Assembly: GCF_963678635.1 (NCBI RefSeq)
Contig: NC_087063.1
Span: 52,403,074-52,467,073, forward strand
DNA from: Symsagittifera roscoffensis
Taxonomy: Eukaryota > Xenacoelomorpha > Acoela > Convolutidae
Direction: 5' to 3'
Length of the DNA: 64,000 nucleotides
The notes under the pieces were generated by a model, which did no database searches, was not told where the DNA came from, and saw only the letters and a list, made by a program, of their open reading frames with translations. Both the position numbers and the translations under genes were made by a program. Of this stretch, positions 24,061-36,177 are shown one piece after another (within the stretch, counting starts at the first letter, position 1; each line of letters opens with the position of its first letter).

Positions 24061-25501
24061 TTTCAAACGCTTTTTGTTCAACCCCGACTAGACGTGTTTC
24101 ATTTTTCCCGAACAAAAATGTGGGAGATTTCGAGCGTCTCGATTTTCTTGATAAACAGTAATTTTCTAGCTTTACTATCGGCTGCGGTTGCTGAAATTTT
24201 TTCGAAATGAAAACTCATGTGGTTAAAAGTTTTTTTTTGTGCCTGATCTATTTGTCGAACATCTCAACAACAAATTGGACCAAAACTCGCAATTAAACCT
24301 GCTCTAGTTATTTTTCTATTGGGCTCGACATTTTCCATTACTGTACTCGACGCATCCTTTGGCTTTGGTCTTAAAGTTTCAAAATAGATCTGATCAACCT
24401 TATCTCGATAGTGATCGACATATGTTTTGACTCTGCTCGACGTATCTATCGGCTTTCTCAAAAGAAAAAGGATAAGTGTAGATTGTGCTTGACTTGTGTT
24501 TCGACTGTGCTCCAACTAAATTTTGACTGTGTCTGACCTACTTTATGAAAATTTCGACCAACACTGGGATTTTCTGGAACCTCTCGACCATAATTTGGTA
24601 TTTCTGCTTTCCCAAACAAACTACTTACAATTTCTTACATTTTATTCTCTCCTCAAAAAACGTTACGGTTCCGCTTTCTTAATCCGAGAAGAAAATTTTT
24701 GTCTTTGTTCGTCCCAGTTTATAGCTTTTTCAACTCTCTCAACCAAAAATCGATTTGCTCCCATTTTCTTGGCTGTCTTGATTCACTTTTTGAAACGTTT
24801 TTTTTTTGTTCAACTCGGACGAGATGTCTTTCAATTTTCTCGAACAATGATGCGTTAGATTTGGAATGTCTCGATTACTTTGACCAAAAAAGTTTTTTTT
24901 CGCTTAATTATTGGTTGCGATTGCTCCAAACTTCGAAAAGAAATTACGTCTGGTTATATTTTTTTTTCAATTTTTGGAGTTGAAGAGTTGATTTTTTTGA
25001 CCCAGCAAACTATAGTTTCCACTATCAATCAAATAGCACATAAAGGCATACAGATTTTAATGTGTCTTTATTAATTTTTACAATTTTCAGTTAAGAATTG
25101 TTCCGTACAGTCGATTCGTGGAAGTGGTAATAAAAAATTCGAAATGAATCTGCTCGACCTATAATTTGAATGTGATTGACCAAGTTTTTGACTGCTTTCG
25201 ATCTATACTCCGACTGTGCTCGAAATAAGTTTCGAGTGTGCCTGACCTGTTTTTTGAATTTTTTGTCCAAAACTCGGATTGTCAGACAGTATCAATCATA
25301 ATTCGGCATGTTTTGACTTTCTCGACCAAATTTCATGTTTTAACTTTCTCGTAAAATTTTTGTAACGTGTCCGCTTTCTCAATCCAACAGGAAATTGTTC
25401 CTCTTTGTTCGTCCCAGCTTACAGCTTTTTCAACTCTCTCAACCAAAAGTTGATATTCTTGCATTTTTTCGTCGGTCTTGGATCACTTTTTGAAACGCTT
25501 T

Positions 25502-25879
25502 TGAGTTTATATGGGAGGTCAACTCATAGAGTAATTTCAGATAAGGTACACCGTCTGCTCGTCACGCTATCTTATTTTCGGTCGGATAGATTCGTGCAGC
25601 TTCTTAGTCTAATACCGATCTTAATCTTACTGTTACATCTCTTAGTATCAATAGATCTAGAGTATACTGCTTTATTTACGAGTCGGTCTCTTGGTGAAAG
25701 CAACTAAGTTGTAAGTTAATTTCAAAATGATCTGGTGCTGAAATTACAAGTAATTTCAGCACTTACAAATACGTAGGTTGTTAGCTTGATTGAGTGTGAT
25801 TGGTTAGTCTTTAATATTTTACAGGGATAAAACATCTAATTTATAACCAATAATAATATATAGTTTGGATCTGGTTCCA
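25502..25879 (-). repeat. 3' LTR of element A
   Basis: About 378 bp and the reverse complement of 44057-44466 with roughly 20% divergence, for example a shared stretch around ATAGAGTAATTTC...GTACACCGTCTG. Read on the - strand it begins TGGAACC and ends ACTCA, so it has TG...CA ends. It contains a conserved 28-bp hairpin. Its left border is the exact point where the array stops. Confidence 0.85.
25735..25762. promoter_or_regulatory. Perfect hairpin in LTR of element A
   Basis: GTGCTGAAATTAC and GTAATTTCAGCAC pair perfectly around a 2-nt loop. The equivalent hairpin in the LTR of element B (44172-44199) keeps the outer stem although the loop differs, which suggests selection for the structure. 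A role in the LTR transcript (R region) is a guess. Confidence 0.6.
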
Positions 25880-27479
25880 CCAATCCGGGGTTTACAGAGT
25901 TTTTGTTCTTTTGACTTCTATCTGTAATGGAGGATGGATGATGATCGTTTGTATTTCGCGAGCATCATTTCTTTTCCGTTCTTGGAGGTGAAAGCTCCAG
26001 GAAGCTGGAATCGTAGAGGTCGTCCTGTCATTCAACAATGACTCTGACCGCCAACGAAATCAATCTGATTTCCAAATGGTTTGTTATGATCGTTCGCTCT
26101 TGATCGATAGGGATAACTGTGCTTCGATCTTGTTTGGGAATGCCATGGAGCTCGAGTTTGGAGGGAAGGCCTTGTAACTTGGATCTGTACGTACATTTGA
26201 ACATCGAGGTGGTCATTGGTCTGGTTCAAGGAAGTCTTTTGCTTCGTTGTCAAGTCGTACTTCAAATCATCTGAGTTGTGGTTGTGAATTGTAGTTGTGA
26301 GCGGCATATCAGTTGTGTTTGGCCATTCTGTGGTGGTTGAGTGTGATGGGGTCATCTTTGTCTCTTGATGCTCGTCTTCGTGATTGTGTATGATCTCTTT
26401 TACTGCTTTATAAAATTTACATACTTAAATTTTTAGTGACCTCTTTTTTTATTTATGATTTAATATTAGTTTTTATCGCAAAAGCTTTTATTTTAATTCA
26501 GTTATTTTAGAAGAGGTACTCACACTTGAGTACCTCATATCAAAAATGAGGTGTGTGTCACAAAGCGTGTGTTCTAGCGCGGTGGGTTAGGCCGGCTTTT
26601 AAGCATGCTCGGGACGTCCTCTTTTTTTGGGTTAGGCCAGGAGTGAGGGTATGATTTCATGCTGGTTTTTTTTGGGGGTCCTGTTTTGTGTTAACCTCTT
26701 ATGTCATGTTTGTTACTGGGTTTTCCTTTTGTTGTTTTGGTTGTGTCCTTTTCTTATAAATCAAATTGTAGGTTTGGGTTTGTCTTTCGACGTTTTGGTG
26801 TTCTGTTCTTTCTTCTTCTGACCTATCAATAGTCTTCAAAAGAATAAATTATCGGGTTCTATAAGCTTGTTTAATCCGGTTTGGGTACCGTGGGATTTCG
26901 TTTCTCAGTCATGCTGTTAGTTTGTGGTTTATGGTGTTTAGTAGGCTGCGTTGGTTAGTTGGGATTATTATATAATTCCTTTCCAACCGGGTTAAAAGAA
27001 AGTTTGAAACTTCTTATTATTAGTTTGAGTTGTTATTAGTGAAAAATGAAACTTGAAATCATTATTTTAAACATTTCGGCGAGCTGTGCGAGTGTGGATA
27101 GAATTTGTGTGGGAGTGAATTTTATCTTTTAACGGGTTAGTACTGCTTGCATTTGTATAAATTTACTCCTGCAAATTTTAAATTTACTGCTTTGTGGGAT
27201 TGAAATTATTAAATGATTTTCATTGTATTTAGATTAACTACATTGGGGAAAACAATTTAAAGATTAATTTTTTACTGTGGAGAAGAACTTTACTGCGTCA
27301 TTCATTGCGGTTTGTTAATAAAAATTTATAGTTTATGAAAGAGAGTTTGTATTTTTTATTTTATTTTTCTAATTATAGATGATTGTGATCTAAAGACTAA
27401 AACAAAAAAAAAACAGTTATTGAGAAATGGTTAGTTTGTTTTGAAATTATTAGTTTAAAACTATTTAATTCATAATTAT
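25880..27479 (-). other. 3' region of element A, no clear gene
   Basis: Between the LTR and the long unknown ORF. A 109-codon frame (26028-26355, -) is rich in Thr, His and Ser and has no recognisable domain. The rest (26360-27479) has no frame worth calling. A local inverted pair (ACCTCAT...ATGAGGT near 26536-26552) and repeated GGTTAGGCC motifs near 26585-26640 are present. No good polypurine tract is seen next to the LTR. Confidence 0.5.
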
Positions 27480-29113
27480 CTATTCATCGGGAAAGAAGCC
27501 ATGAGGGAAGATATCGTGTATAGCGTCCGATGTGGTTAGTAGTTTTGCTAATATGCGAATGATATTTTCAGTATGAAGCAGTGGCCAAAGCAATTGAAGT
27601 GCTTTAATCGTCTTTAGTTCGTCGGTTCCCATGGAAATTTCGTGGTTGGTGTGCTGGATAAAGTTAAAAAGCTTGTGATTGTTTTTAGTTTTGTGAATGA
27701 ATTCTAAAATTGGGATTTCTTTAGGTTGGATATATTCATGCGGGACAATGAGAGGTCGGGATTCTTCTACATTGAAGGTTTTGGTGAGTGGACAAAATAT
27801 ATACTTTGGGTTATGGGGTCATAGTTTCCGAGGATGCCTTGAAAGTTAGTATTTTTAATGCAATAGAAGAAATTAAAGGAGAATGGTGACGTATGTTTGG
27901 AGTTAATATATTGAAATCGATGGTGGGTTTGTCGTGGTGGTGTATGTAATTTAAAGTGATTTTGGATGAATTTATAGTAAGTGTAAGAATGCGTTTGTTT
28001 AGTTCTTAACATGATGTCGTGTGAACAGTGCAGATCTCGTTCTTTTGGAGTGAGGAAGTGGAAGGTTAGTGAAAAAAATTCAAATTTGTCGTAGAATGAT
28101 TCATAAGCTTGGGTGTCCATTAGTGCTTCGGAAATGATGTGATCGTGTTGTTTATCCCTTGAGCTTAGTGTAAAGATGTAGGGTGTTCGGATGAAAAAAT
28201 TTCCGGTTAGATGCGGGTTAGCAAATTTGTCATCGTCGAGGAATTTGTCTTGATTGGGTAGGATGATATTGTGGTCATAGTGCTCGATGGAGTACTCGTT
28301 AGCTCGAGGTGCGGTGAATATTTTTAATAGCTTTTTGTATCCTACATTAGTGAATTGTCATGGTGTTAGTGCTGTAGTTAGTCTAAAAATGTCATTTTTA
28401 CTTTTTTCTTTTTCTTCATGAGCTGTGTTAGTTAGTGTTATACAAAGTGGGTTGGAAAAATGATAAAATTATGTCCAGTGGAGTGTGGGTAGTAGTACGA
28501 GCTCATCGACATAGTGGGGTTGTTCCATGTGAGGGTCGGAGTAACTAATTGTAGATCGAGGAACGAGTGGTAAAGAAATTGGGAGAAATTCGGGAGTATT
28601 AGTATGATCAGGTTGGTTTACATAATCACGGGCTGTTCCGGGTTTGGAGTGAAACGAGTGATTAGGAAATTTGCTTTTAAATGTTCTATATGCACGGTTA
28701 GTAGTGGATGATGATTGGGTTGAGGATTGGGCTAAGAGATTTGCGTGGTATCTGGGGAGTTGTTGTTGGAACGTTCAAATGTGAAAGGAGTGTATGTCGG
28801 TGTTTCTTGGGAAATATGGAGATAGTAGAGGGGGAGTCAGTTCGGGATTGGGAGTGGATGCGTCGAAAGGGGGGTTGCGAAAATGTTGACGGGCTGGGTT
28901 CGGAGTTTGCGAATTCGTCTGGGGTTTCCTTATCTGAATTACTAAATTAGGAAATTGTATGAAAAACTGTGATATCTGAGTTAGCATCAGAATCCATGCT
29001 GGATGATGTGTTAATATGGGAAGATTAAGGAGGCGAGGAAGCAAAAAGTGGGCTGTTGAGGATTGAGTTTTGGAGATTGGCTGGATGGGAAATTGAACTG
29101 TGAAGGGATCCAA
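27480..29113 (-). pseudogene. Long unknown ORF (ORF4) at the 3' end of element A
   Basis: About 545 codons are nearly continuously open. 29113-27767 is one frame interrupted only by three stops (near 28775, 28470 and 28370); a frameshift near 27770 leads into a frame open to a TAG at 27480. In an AT-rich, otherwise decayed region this is far more open than chance. The N-terminal third is Pro/Ser/Thr/Asn-rich; the rest has mixed composition with motifs such as LTGNFFIRTPYIFTLSSRD and FIHKTKNNHKLFNFI. There is no signal peptide, Cys pattern or catalytic motif that I recognise. The lower start is a TTG after a TGA, so the true start is unknown. Confidence 0.5.
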
Positions 29114-29730
29114 TTTGTCGGCTCATCGTGGGCTAAAAAAAATGATTATTCTGAGATTGAAAATTTGTGTTGTGTGATTGTTCAATTATTTGTTTGTATG
29201 TATCGTCTTTTTGAGATTGTTGTGTTACTATATGGTGAATTGGACTTTCCATATGATTTGGTCTTGAATTTGCAATATTTACAAGTGCTAAATTTCAAAC
29301 ATTTCGTGGTACTAGTGATAATGGGTGATTACGTTTTAGATTTCGTAATTGTGGTGCTGTCGGTAATGTGTTTGTGTGGTGTTGTGATTTGTCGTATGTA
29401 TTTGGTGTGGTTGATAATTTTGTACTGTATTCTTTTATTTGTGCATCTAAAAGTATTTTGTTTATGGATTTTGTTTATTCCAAAAAAGCCTGCAAAAAGT
29501 ATGCGTGCTACGCTTGCTTGTCTATTTACTTGTGATGTATTGCGCATGTGTTATAGATGCCTTTAAATAGAGAGAAAAGAAATCCAATAAAGTTAAACAT
29601 TGCGTATAATATAGTCAATCTTTCTAAGATGTAATAGGGCCATTCTAGAAAAGTTAAAAGTTCGTTTTTTAGATTTACAAAACTAAAATTATTTATTGGT
29701 GATATATCCTGTGGTCGGTATTTTTGCCCT

Positions 29731-32700
29731 TTAAATAATTGTTATCTTAAATATCTCCAAAATTTCCGCTGTAATCTTGTGAGTAAATGTCTCAAAACCC
29801 TGCTGTTTCTGCAAGTTTGCGTAAATTCTGATATATTGATTGTCGTTGTATTGTGTCCATTTTTGTGAGTACTTCTTGAAATTGTTGAGTAGGAATGTGA
29901 TGTTGTACGTCTGATTTTGAGCAGATGCCAATCAATTGTAAATCGATATTTGGGTTGCGGGCAATAGTTTTAATACTCTCAGGTGAAAATTTTTTTAATG
30001 GTAGCATTAGTGTTGGATATGGTGTGAGTAGGTAGTATTTGTCTTCGTCGGAGTTTAATTGTACAACATTGTGGCTATTTTCTGATCCACATGGGACTGC
30101 TGTATCACAAAAATTAATTCTTCTTGAAAGTGTATCAACAAAATGTACTTTACTTTTGTAGAAAATTGGGATTCTATAATATCATCGTTTATCTTCAAAA
30201 CCATTTAAAGGTGATACTTTTTTGGTACAAGTGTCGTACCATAAAATGTTTCCTTCAAAATCAAGGAAGTTTGATCGATTTCCGGATAATAAATATATTG
30301 CATATGGTATTTTTAGTACTGCTAGTGCCAGTAATTGTACAATCTGCGTTTTTTCGAGTTCACATAATTTGTGTAGTGTTTCTAGTTCTGATAATGACAT
30401 TTCTTGAAAAAATCGGCTTATTGTATAATCTAATTTCATGTGTTAGTGTATGTCATAATGAATTGCGCCAAAATATGTGCTGTTCGTAAGTGATAGTTGT
30501 TGTAATCGTGTACTTTCTGTGTCTTATGGTTTTAATTTTCCACCAATTTGTCCTGTATTCTTTTGAAAATTTACTGAAACGCATGAGTTTTCATCAATTA
30601 ATGAGTGAGATGTCGCCCATTTGGAGTAAGATTAAATTTCCTGTATTCATGTCGAAACCATTTTCGTATTCGACAAAAAATTCTGAATATTGTGTCTTGT
30701 AAAGTGGTTTGCTGTATTTGCATGCGAGTTCTGTTTCTGGGTATATTTGAAAACGTGGTAATTAATTTTCTACATTGTGGATGTTTCTAAATTTATGATT
30801 TGTACTTCTGATCTGATCAGGGTTTACATGTTTTCAATGAAATATTTTGGTGAAATTTAATCATTCTAGCGTGTATCTTTGCTTCTTGAAAAATTGTGCA
30901 GGTTTCTTCGGGAAACCAAACAATGGTTGCTTGTGTGCGTGTTGTAGGATCGCAATGTTCTTGGTCGTTTTTGCAAGGGAGTCTAATGCCTTGATGAAGT
31001 TTTGTGTCGTCTTTCAAGTCGCGTGTAAGTTGTACTTTTTCAAGTTCTGTTTTCCAATCAAAAACATTATTTCTTGGTATCTTTTATGTTTTGTATCTGC
31101 TTTGCAATTTGAGGGTTTATTTAATCTAATGTGTGGTATCCAATTTTTATCGTGAAGATTGTATGTTAATCTTCCGTGTGCTCCATGGAAGGAAAATTTT
31201 GTATCTAGTCGTATGTGACCTTGGTGTTTTTCAAGTTCGGCTTGATGTGCTAGATCTGGAAAACTTAAAAATTTACAAATTTTCTGTTTGCGCCTATATT
31301 TAGGGGAAGATTTAGTCGTTTTAGTTCAATTTTACAGTCTTCAGGGCGGAGGTGTGATAATCTTTTGATGCTACTTTGTGGTCTAATCTGTTTTTATTTC
31401 CGTTTGAAACTTGTGAACAATGTAGTTTCTTTTTGGAAAACTTTGCTGTAAATTTGTATCGTGTTAGCGTTGTCGCTCGGGGTTTTGAGTAAAATGTAGC
31501 TATTACATTTGTGGTTTCTATAGCTTGGGGTTCGGATTCACTTTTTGTTACTTGATTAGTAGCATAATTATGCAGTGTTTTTTGTTCATTTTTTCCTCAA
31601 TTACTAATAAATTTTGAGGTCCTGTGCGAGGAGAAGTATTTTGGTTTGGTTCGGAAAAAATTAGAAAAAGGAGGTGTTGAAATGTGAATATCTTTGGATT
31701 ATACATGTGTAAGATAATCCTGAGTATGGGTTATAAAAAGTTATATATCCGATTGTCTTTTTTGTATATCTATCGTTTTTTATATTATTTCTGTTGTTAT
31801 AAATGGGGGAGGTAAAGATTGAGCTAATATATTGGTAGTGGTTAATGGAAATGGGTGTTGAACAATGTTATTTAGTCTTACTGTGACTTCGAACTGTAGT
31901 GTGAGATTATTTTATTGAAGTATTTGAATGTTATGTTCTTGTATATCTTTGTGGATATCTTGTCTATATTGTAATCTATTAAGTGCCCAGTTGTGTAGTC
32001 GGCTATTTTCTTGATGTTGACCATATGGTGGGGGTGCTAGGAATGGATTCCAATCTAATCGTGGTAATATATTATGAGATGATTGTTCTTGATATCGTGA
32101 ATCAAGACTTGTAGGAAAATTTAGGGGAAAGAGTGTTGGTGATATTTGGCTAAAAGAGGGTGTTGAGGGAAGGGAAAGTGTTTCGGGTAAAGTAGATAGT
32201 GTTGTATCGAATGAAACGTCAACTGGGTTGTTTACTAAATATGGTTCACCGTGGGGGTAATTGATTGTCACCCAATATGGAAGACGTTCTGTGGTTGCTG
32301 GGGGATTAAAAGGGTTTTCTCTAATTTGTTCCGATGTGGGGTTGAACCTAAGTAAACCGGTGGAATATTTGAATTGCTTAGTTGTGAAGCAGTTGGGGGA
32401 GTTTCTGGTAGTGTGCTACTAGAAAGGTCTAGAGGATTTGGTGTTGGTGACTGAGGTATTTAAAAATGAACTCTGGGAGTTTAAAAATTTCTGTTTCGTC
32501 TTGGATGTATATTTTGTCTATTTATTTTGAGTGTGTTTTGGTTTTGGCTAATGTGTCTTACTCTATTAAGATCTTGTTGTAGATGTGGATATATATTATA
32601 TGTTGGTTCGTTTTGTGCTTCGCCTAAAGGTGCCTGGCGAACAACGGGTTCTGATGGTTCGGATAATCGTGCGTGTCTTTCTTCAAAAGTATATGGATTG

Positions 32701-32940
32701 TCTTGAAAAAAATGCGTGTAGATGATTGGGGGTTTTGGGTATTTGTGGGTGTTGTTAGATTTTCCTGGGATGTTGTTGGTGGGGACTGGTCTGGGGGTTG
32801 TTGATTAGCAATTTTGAAGTGGATTTTTTTCTGAGGAAAATTTATGTTTATTCCAGTATTCTTCAATAAAAAGAAACAAAAGAATGGCAGCTAATGCGAA
32901 TGCGATGATTGCCTTTTTTTACATTTGCATATTGTCATTA
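29731..32940 (-). pseudogene. Env-like third ORF of element A
   Basis: Placed directly after integrase, where env lies in errantivirus-like gypsy elements. It starts near 32930 with a hydrophobic segment (AIIAFALAAILLFLF), then a Pro/Ser/Thr/Gln-rich stretch to about 31900. Its better-kept end is 30439-29731 in one frame with one TGA: SELETLHKLCELEKTQ, then GNRSNFLDFEGNILWYDTC, then HFVDTLSRRINFCDTAVPC. The last two blocks resemble the Cys-containing 'F/Y-x-D-P-x-S/T-R' region of gypsy-type envelope ectodomains. No clear furin site or membrane anchor was found. Many frame breaks lie between 31900 and 30440. Confidence 0.4.
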
Positions 32941-33419
32941 TGGGTGATGTTAAAAAGGTGAGAAAGTTTGCTTATTTTTGACCTGGAGTTCTTGAAGTTA
33001 TATTTATAGTTATGCTTGGAGGTGAATAAGTGTCGGCTAATAAAGCCGTGTCACTATAAATAAAGTGGTGATTCGGAATGATTTCTATTGGCTGATTTTG
33101 AACTAGGTTTATTCGAGTGTTTTTTAACATGTTATTTTGACAATGTGTGTGTTCAAAATAATTAAAAAGGAAGTAATGAAAAATGAAAATTAAATTTATT
33201 TTTGAAATTCAACTTTTTTTCAAAATTTTAGATTGTGGGATGAAGGTTTTGTAATTTTTTCGTTGCTTACTTCTAAGTCGTGATGATTCTCTATGTTCAG
33301 ATTTCTCTTGTTGATCCTGTGGTAGAAGTTTTTCTGTCATTTTTCTAATTTTTCTTCCTTTTTGAGGTGTTTTTGTCACTTTTTAGAAGATGTTTGGTGA
33401 ACATATTCTTTTTGTTGGT

Positions 33420-34620
33420 CTATATTTTGATTCTGTTTATTCCTGAATTGTCTTGAACAATTTTTAAACCTGTGAAAGAATATAATTGAGTTAATTCACG
33501 GAGTGCGTTTTCTTTTGGGTAATAGGGTAATAGGTTATTTCGATGTTGAACAATTTCTTTTTTGCTTGTGTCAGTAAGTTTGTATGTTACATCAGTGGGT
33601 TTATCAATTATTCGATATGGTCTTTTTCGGAGTGGTTGTAACTTTTGTGAAGTTTGGAATTCAAACAAATGTTTCGATTTTCAAATCTGTTGCTGGTGTA
33701 AAACGTGAATTGATTTGATTACTTTTGTTCTGTCTTTGTAACAATTTTTTTTGTTTTTTTTTTGATAAACTTTGTTGTGTTTCTCATCTCCATTTGAAAC
33801 TCAATCGGTGTGTGTACCGGAAGCTAGTTTTGAAATTTGTGGATGATGAAAGTGATTTTCATCATGGGTATGGAGTGGCAAATTGTAACAAATTGAATCT
33901 TTATTTGGTTGACAATAACCTTGTGCGTTTTTATGGACGTTTGCTGTAAACATAATGGGTGTACGTGGTTTTCGGTTAAATACCATTTCAACTGGTGACA
34001 TTCCTAAGGTTGTTGTAATTTGTGAATTATATGATAAGGGAAATATTTTTCCATCCGTTGACCATTCGTATATCGTGTATCATTTCCATTAATGATACAT
34101 CCGATATACTCTTGTAATGAACGGTTCATACCTTCGACTAATCCATTTGTTCAAGTTGCATGAGATATGCGTGGTTTATTTTTAAGCTTGTATAATTGGC
34201 ATAGTGTAATTACTTTATTATGAATTAATTCAGTGCCCTTGTCTGTGACTAGGATTTCGGGTAATCCGAATTTAGCTATCCAGTGTTCGTAGAGTGTTGT
34301 ATATGCATAGTAAGCATTACAATGGGGTACTGGGTTGAGTGCTACTTAGTGTGTAAATGCATCAACAATGACCATTATTTATGAGTTTCCTTCTGAGGAT
34401 GGTGAAATTCGTCCTTTTGTGTCAAATGATATTCTGTGATTGAAATATAGATTTGTCCTTTAAAATCTTGTTCTTCTGCAAATTGTTTTTGATTTGGGTA
34501 GGGTTTATTTAGTTGACATATTTTACAATCGTTGCATTTTACTTTATTCCAACTTGGTGCATTGAGAAAAAAAATTTTTGGATTTAATTAGAGTATGTCT
34601 TTTCTGATCCTGAATGTCCT
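33420..34620 (-). pseudogene. Integrase of element A, second (3') copy
   Basis: Reading - strand, core pieces match element B integrase: the TDKGTEF block, the GLVEGMNRSLQ Glu block and then, in 33420-33668, KLQPLRKRPYRIIDKPTDVT with HRNNLLPYYPKE, a GPY/F-type C-terminal domain. The frame is interrupted repeatedly, for example at CNLNKWI where B reads HAPWTNG. It ends at the TGA/TAG near 33420 as the end of pol. Confidence 0.7.
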
Positions 34621-35183
34621 TTAATGTGTAGGGTATGTGAAGTTTTGAATGCTATTAACATCATACTTAAAGGCAGGCAAGGTACTTTAAAATTAGGTGT
34701 TTGACATTCTAAATTATCTGTGTTTTCAATTATGGCGGTTTTATTGAATTTTCTGAAGTATCTAGGGAGTGTTTTATTTCCTAAGATTGTGGTATCAGCT
34801 TTGGTTGGTTTAAATTTATATTTTTGCCATGATTTTAGGTGTCTGATGACGGGATCAAGGTTTTGATATTTCTGTAGAAAATCTAGTGTGATTTTTTCAG
34901 TTGTTGGTAGAACAATGTTTTCTAATTCTTTTTTAGATAGGGGTATTGTGTCAAGATTAAAAAATTGATTTATCGTGCATTTTGAATCATTTGGTAATGG
35001 TCCTGATAAATTTATTGTTTCTGTTAGGTTTTCTTTTTCTGTTAAAGGGAATGGGTCTTTTTTATGTGGTTGTTGTTTAATTTTCTTTTGTTGAGTATTG
35101 TTTTTGATCCAATGTGAGTATGGAATCGGCTTAAATATAGATGTGCCTGATAAATCAACTTCATAGTGGTTGTTTTGACAATC

Positions 35184-36176
35184 TTAATAGAGTGGGAAAT
35201 GTTGTCGATTGTTTATTTGTGATTGTTCTATGTCAGTTTTTACTGCGTATTTACATTCTAATCGTGGTGAAATTTCATCTTTAGCCAGATGGAATTTTAT
35301 AATTTGTGGTATTTCAACTGTTGTTTTTCTTGTTGGTAGTTCAGGTGGTGTATTTCTACTAAGAGAGTCAGGTAGTGCAAGGTTTTTTCCAGCTGTCCAT
35401 ACTATGTGTAAGTTTGGTAATTTCATTAGGATTAGTTGAAAACTATAAACTGTATGATTTGGATTTGACTTTTGTGTAAAAGAGAAATATGATAGGTTTA
35501 TGGTCTGTAAAAAAAAACAGTTGGATGTTTTGATCCAAGTATCAAAAATTCATATTCTGTTAGAGTGTGTATGATAGCTGTGCATTCTCTCATAAGAGTA
35601 GAGAGTCGTAGTTCAGCTTGCTGAAATAAGCTAGAATTTGCTGATCTAAGATTCTTTTTTGTTCCATTGTGGGATTGTAATAATGCTGCACCGATGCCAA
35701 ATATTGAAGAATCGCACATTGCGTAAATTGGTTGATTAGGATCTGGGATTGTGTTTGAAATTTGTTCGATGAGAGGTTTTTTGATTTCTTCAAATAGTGT
35801 TTGATGTTCTGTTGTCCATTCAAAGTTGTTTTGTTGTTTTTAGAATGTTATAAAAGGGTCTTAAGTATTTCTTTTTGTTTGTAGTTAGCTGGAGTTTTTG
35901 AATTGAATCTATTCGTGATTTCAATGGGGTTATAGTGTTTTTTTCTATAATGTATTCGAGAAATTTTACGCGTGTTAAGAAAAAATGGGATTTATCTGGG
36001 GCTGCTTTCATTTTTTTCGTTCTGTAATTTTTGATGATATTTTCTAGAACTGTGAACAATTCATCTTTTGTTTGTGATTGCATAAAGACATCGTCTAAGT
36101 ATGTGATTGCATTTTTGTTGAGTATAAATGGTCTTAAGATTTTTCTCATATGTGTTAAAAAAACTGCTGGTCCTAT
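35184..36176 (-). pseudogene. RT end and RNase H of element A, second copy
   Basis: 36149-35820 gives AITYLDDVFMQ (the RT YLDD box) and KSHFFLTRVKFLEY, then jumps from NKKKY to LRPFYNI, omitting about 20 residues that element B has. 35823-35498 gives the RNase H first-Asp block (MCDSSIFGIGAALLQSH) and the RECTAI Glu block. 35426-35184 gives the DSLSRNTPPELP end. The domain order and motifs equal element B at 51047-52000. Confidence 0.75.
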
Positions 36177-36177
36177 G

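Larger units (their letters stand above)
15491..25501. repeat. ~10-kb degenerate higher-order repeat array
   Basis: The same blocks recur along 10 kb with 10-30% divergence: a block with CTCAATCCAACAAG then GTTCGTCCCAG then CTCAACCAAAAG then CTCGGCTGTCTTGG; a block with CTTGACAAA...ATCGGCTGCGGTTGCTCC; and a block of CTGCTCGACCTATGTTTTG. The GGTTGCTCCAAA block occurs near 15760, 16285, 17035, 17630, 18597, 19197, 19810, 20943, 21528, 22155, 23490, 24182 and 24921. The spacing of 500-1100 bp reflects presence or absence of sub-blocks. The first block has an exact 30-bp period; the last has a ~22-bp period. No retroelement motif was found inside. Confidence 0.85.

Noticed and set aside
15491-25501. 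CRISPR-like array because of regular repeats
   Set aside because: Units are contiguous and diverged with no unique spacers, and the setting is an animal genome.
29063-29566. 167-codon + strand frame with several hydrophobic segments, like a multi-pass membrane protein
   Set aside because: It lies antisense to element A sequence rich in A and C, which gives T/G-rich antisense codons for Leu, Val, Phe and Cys. No conserved motif.
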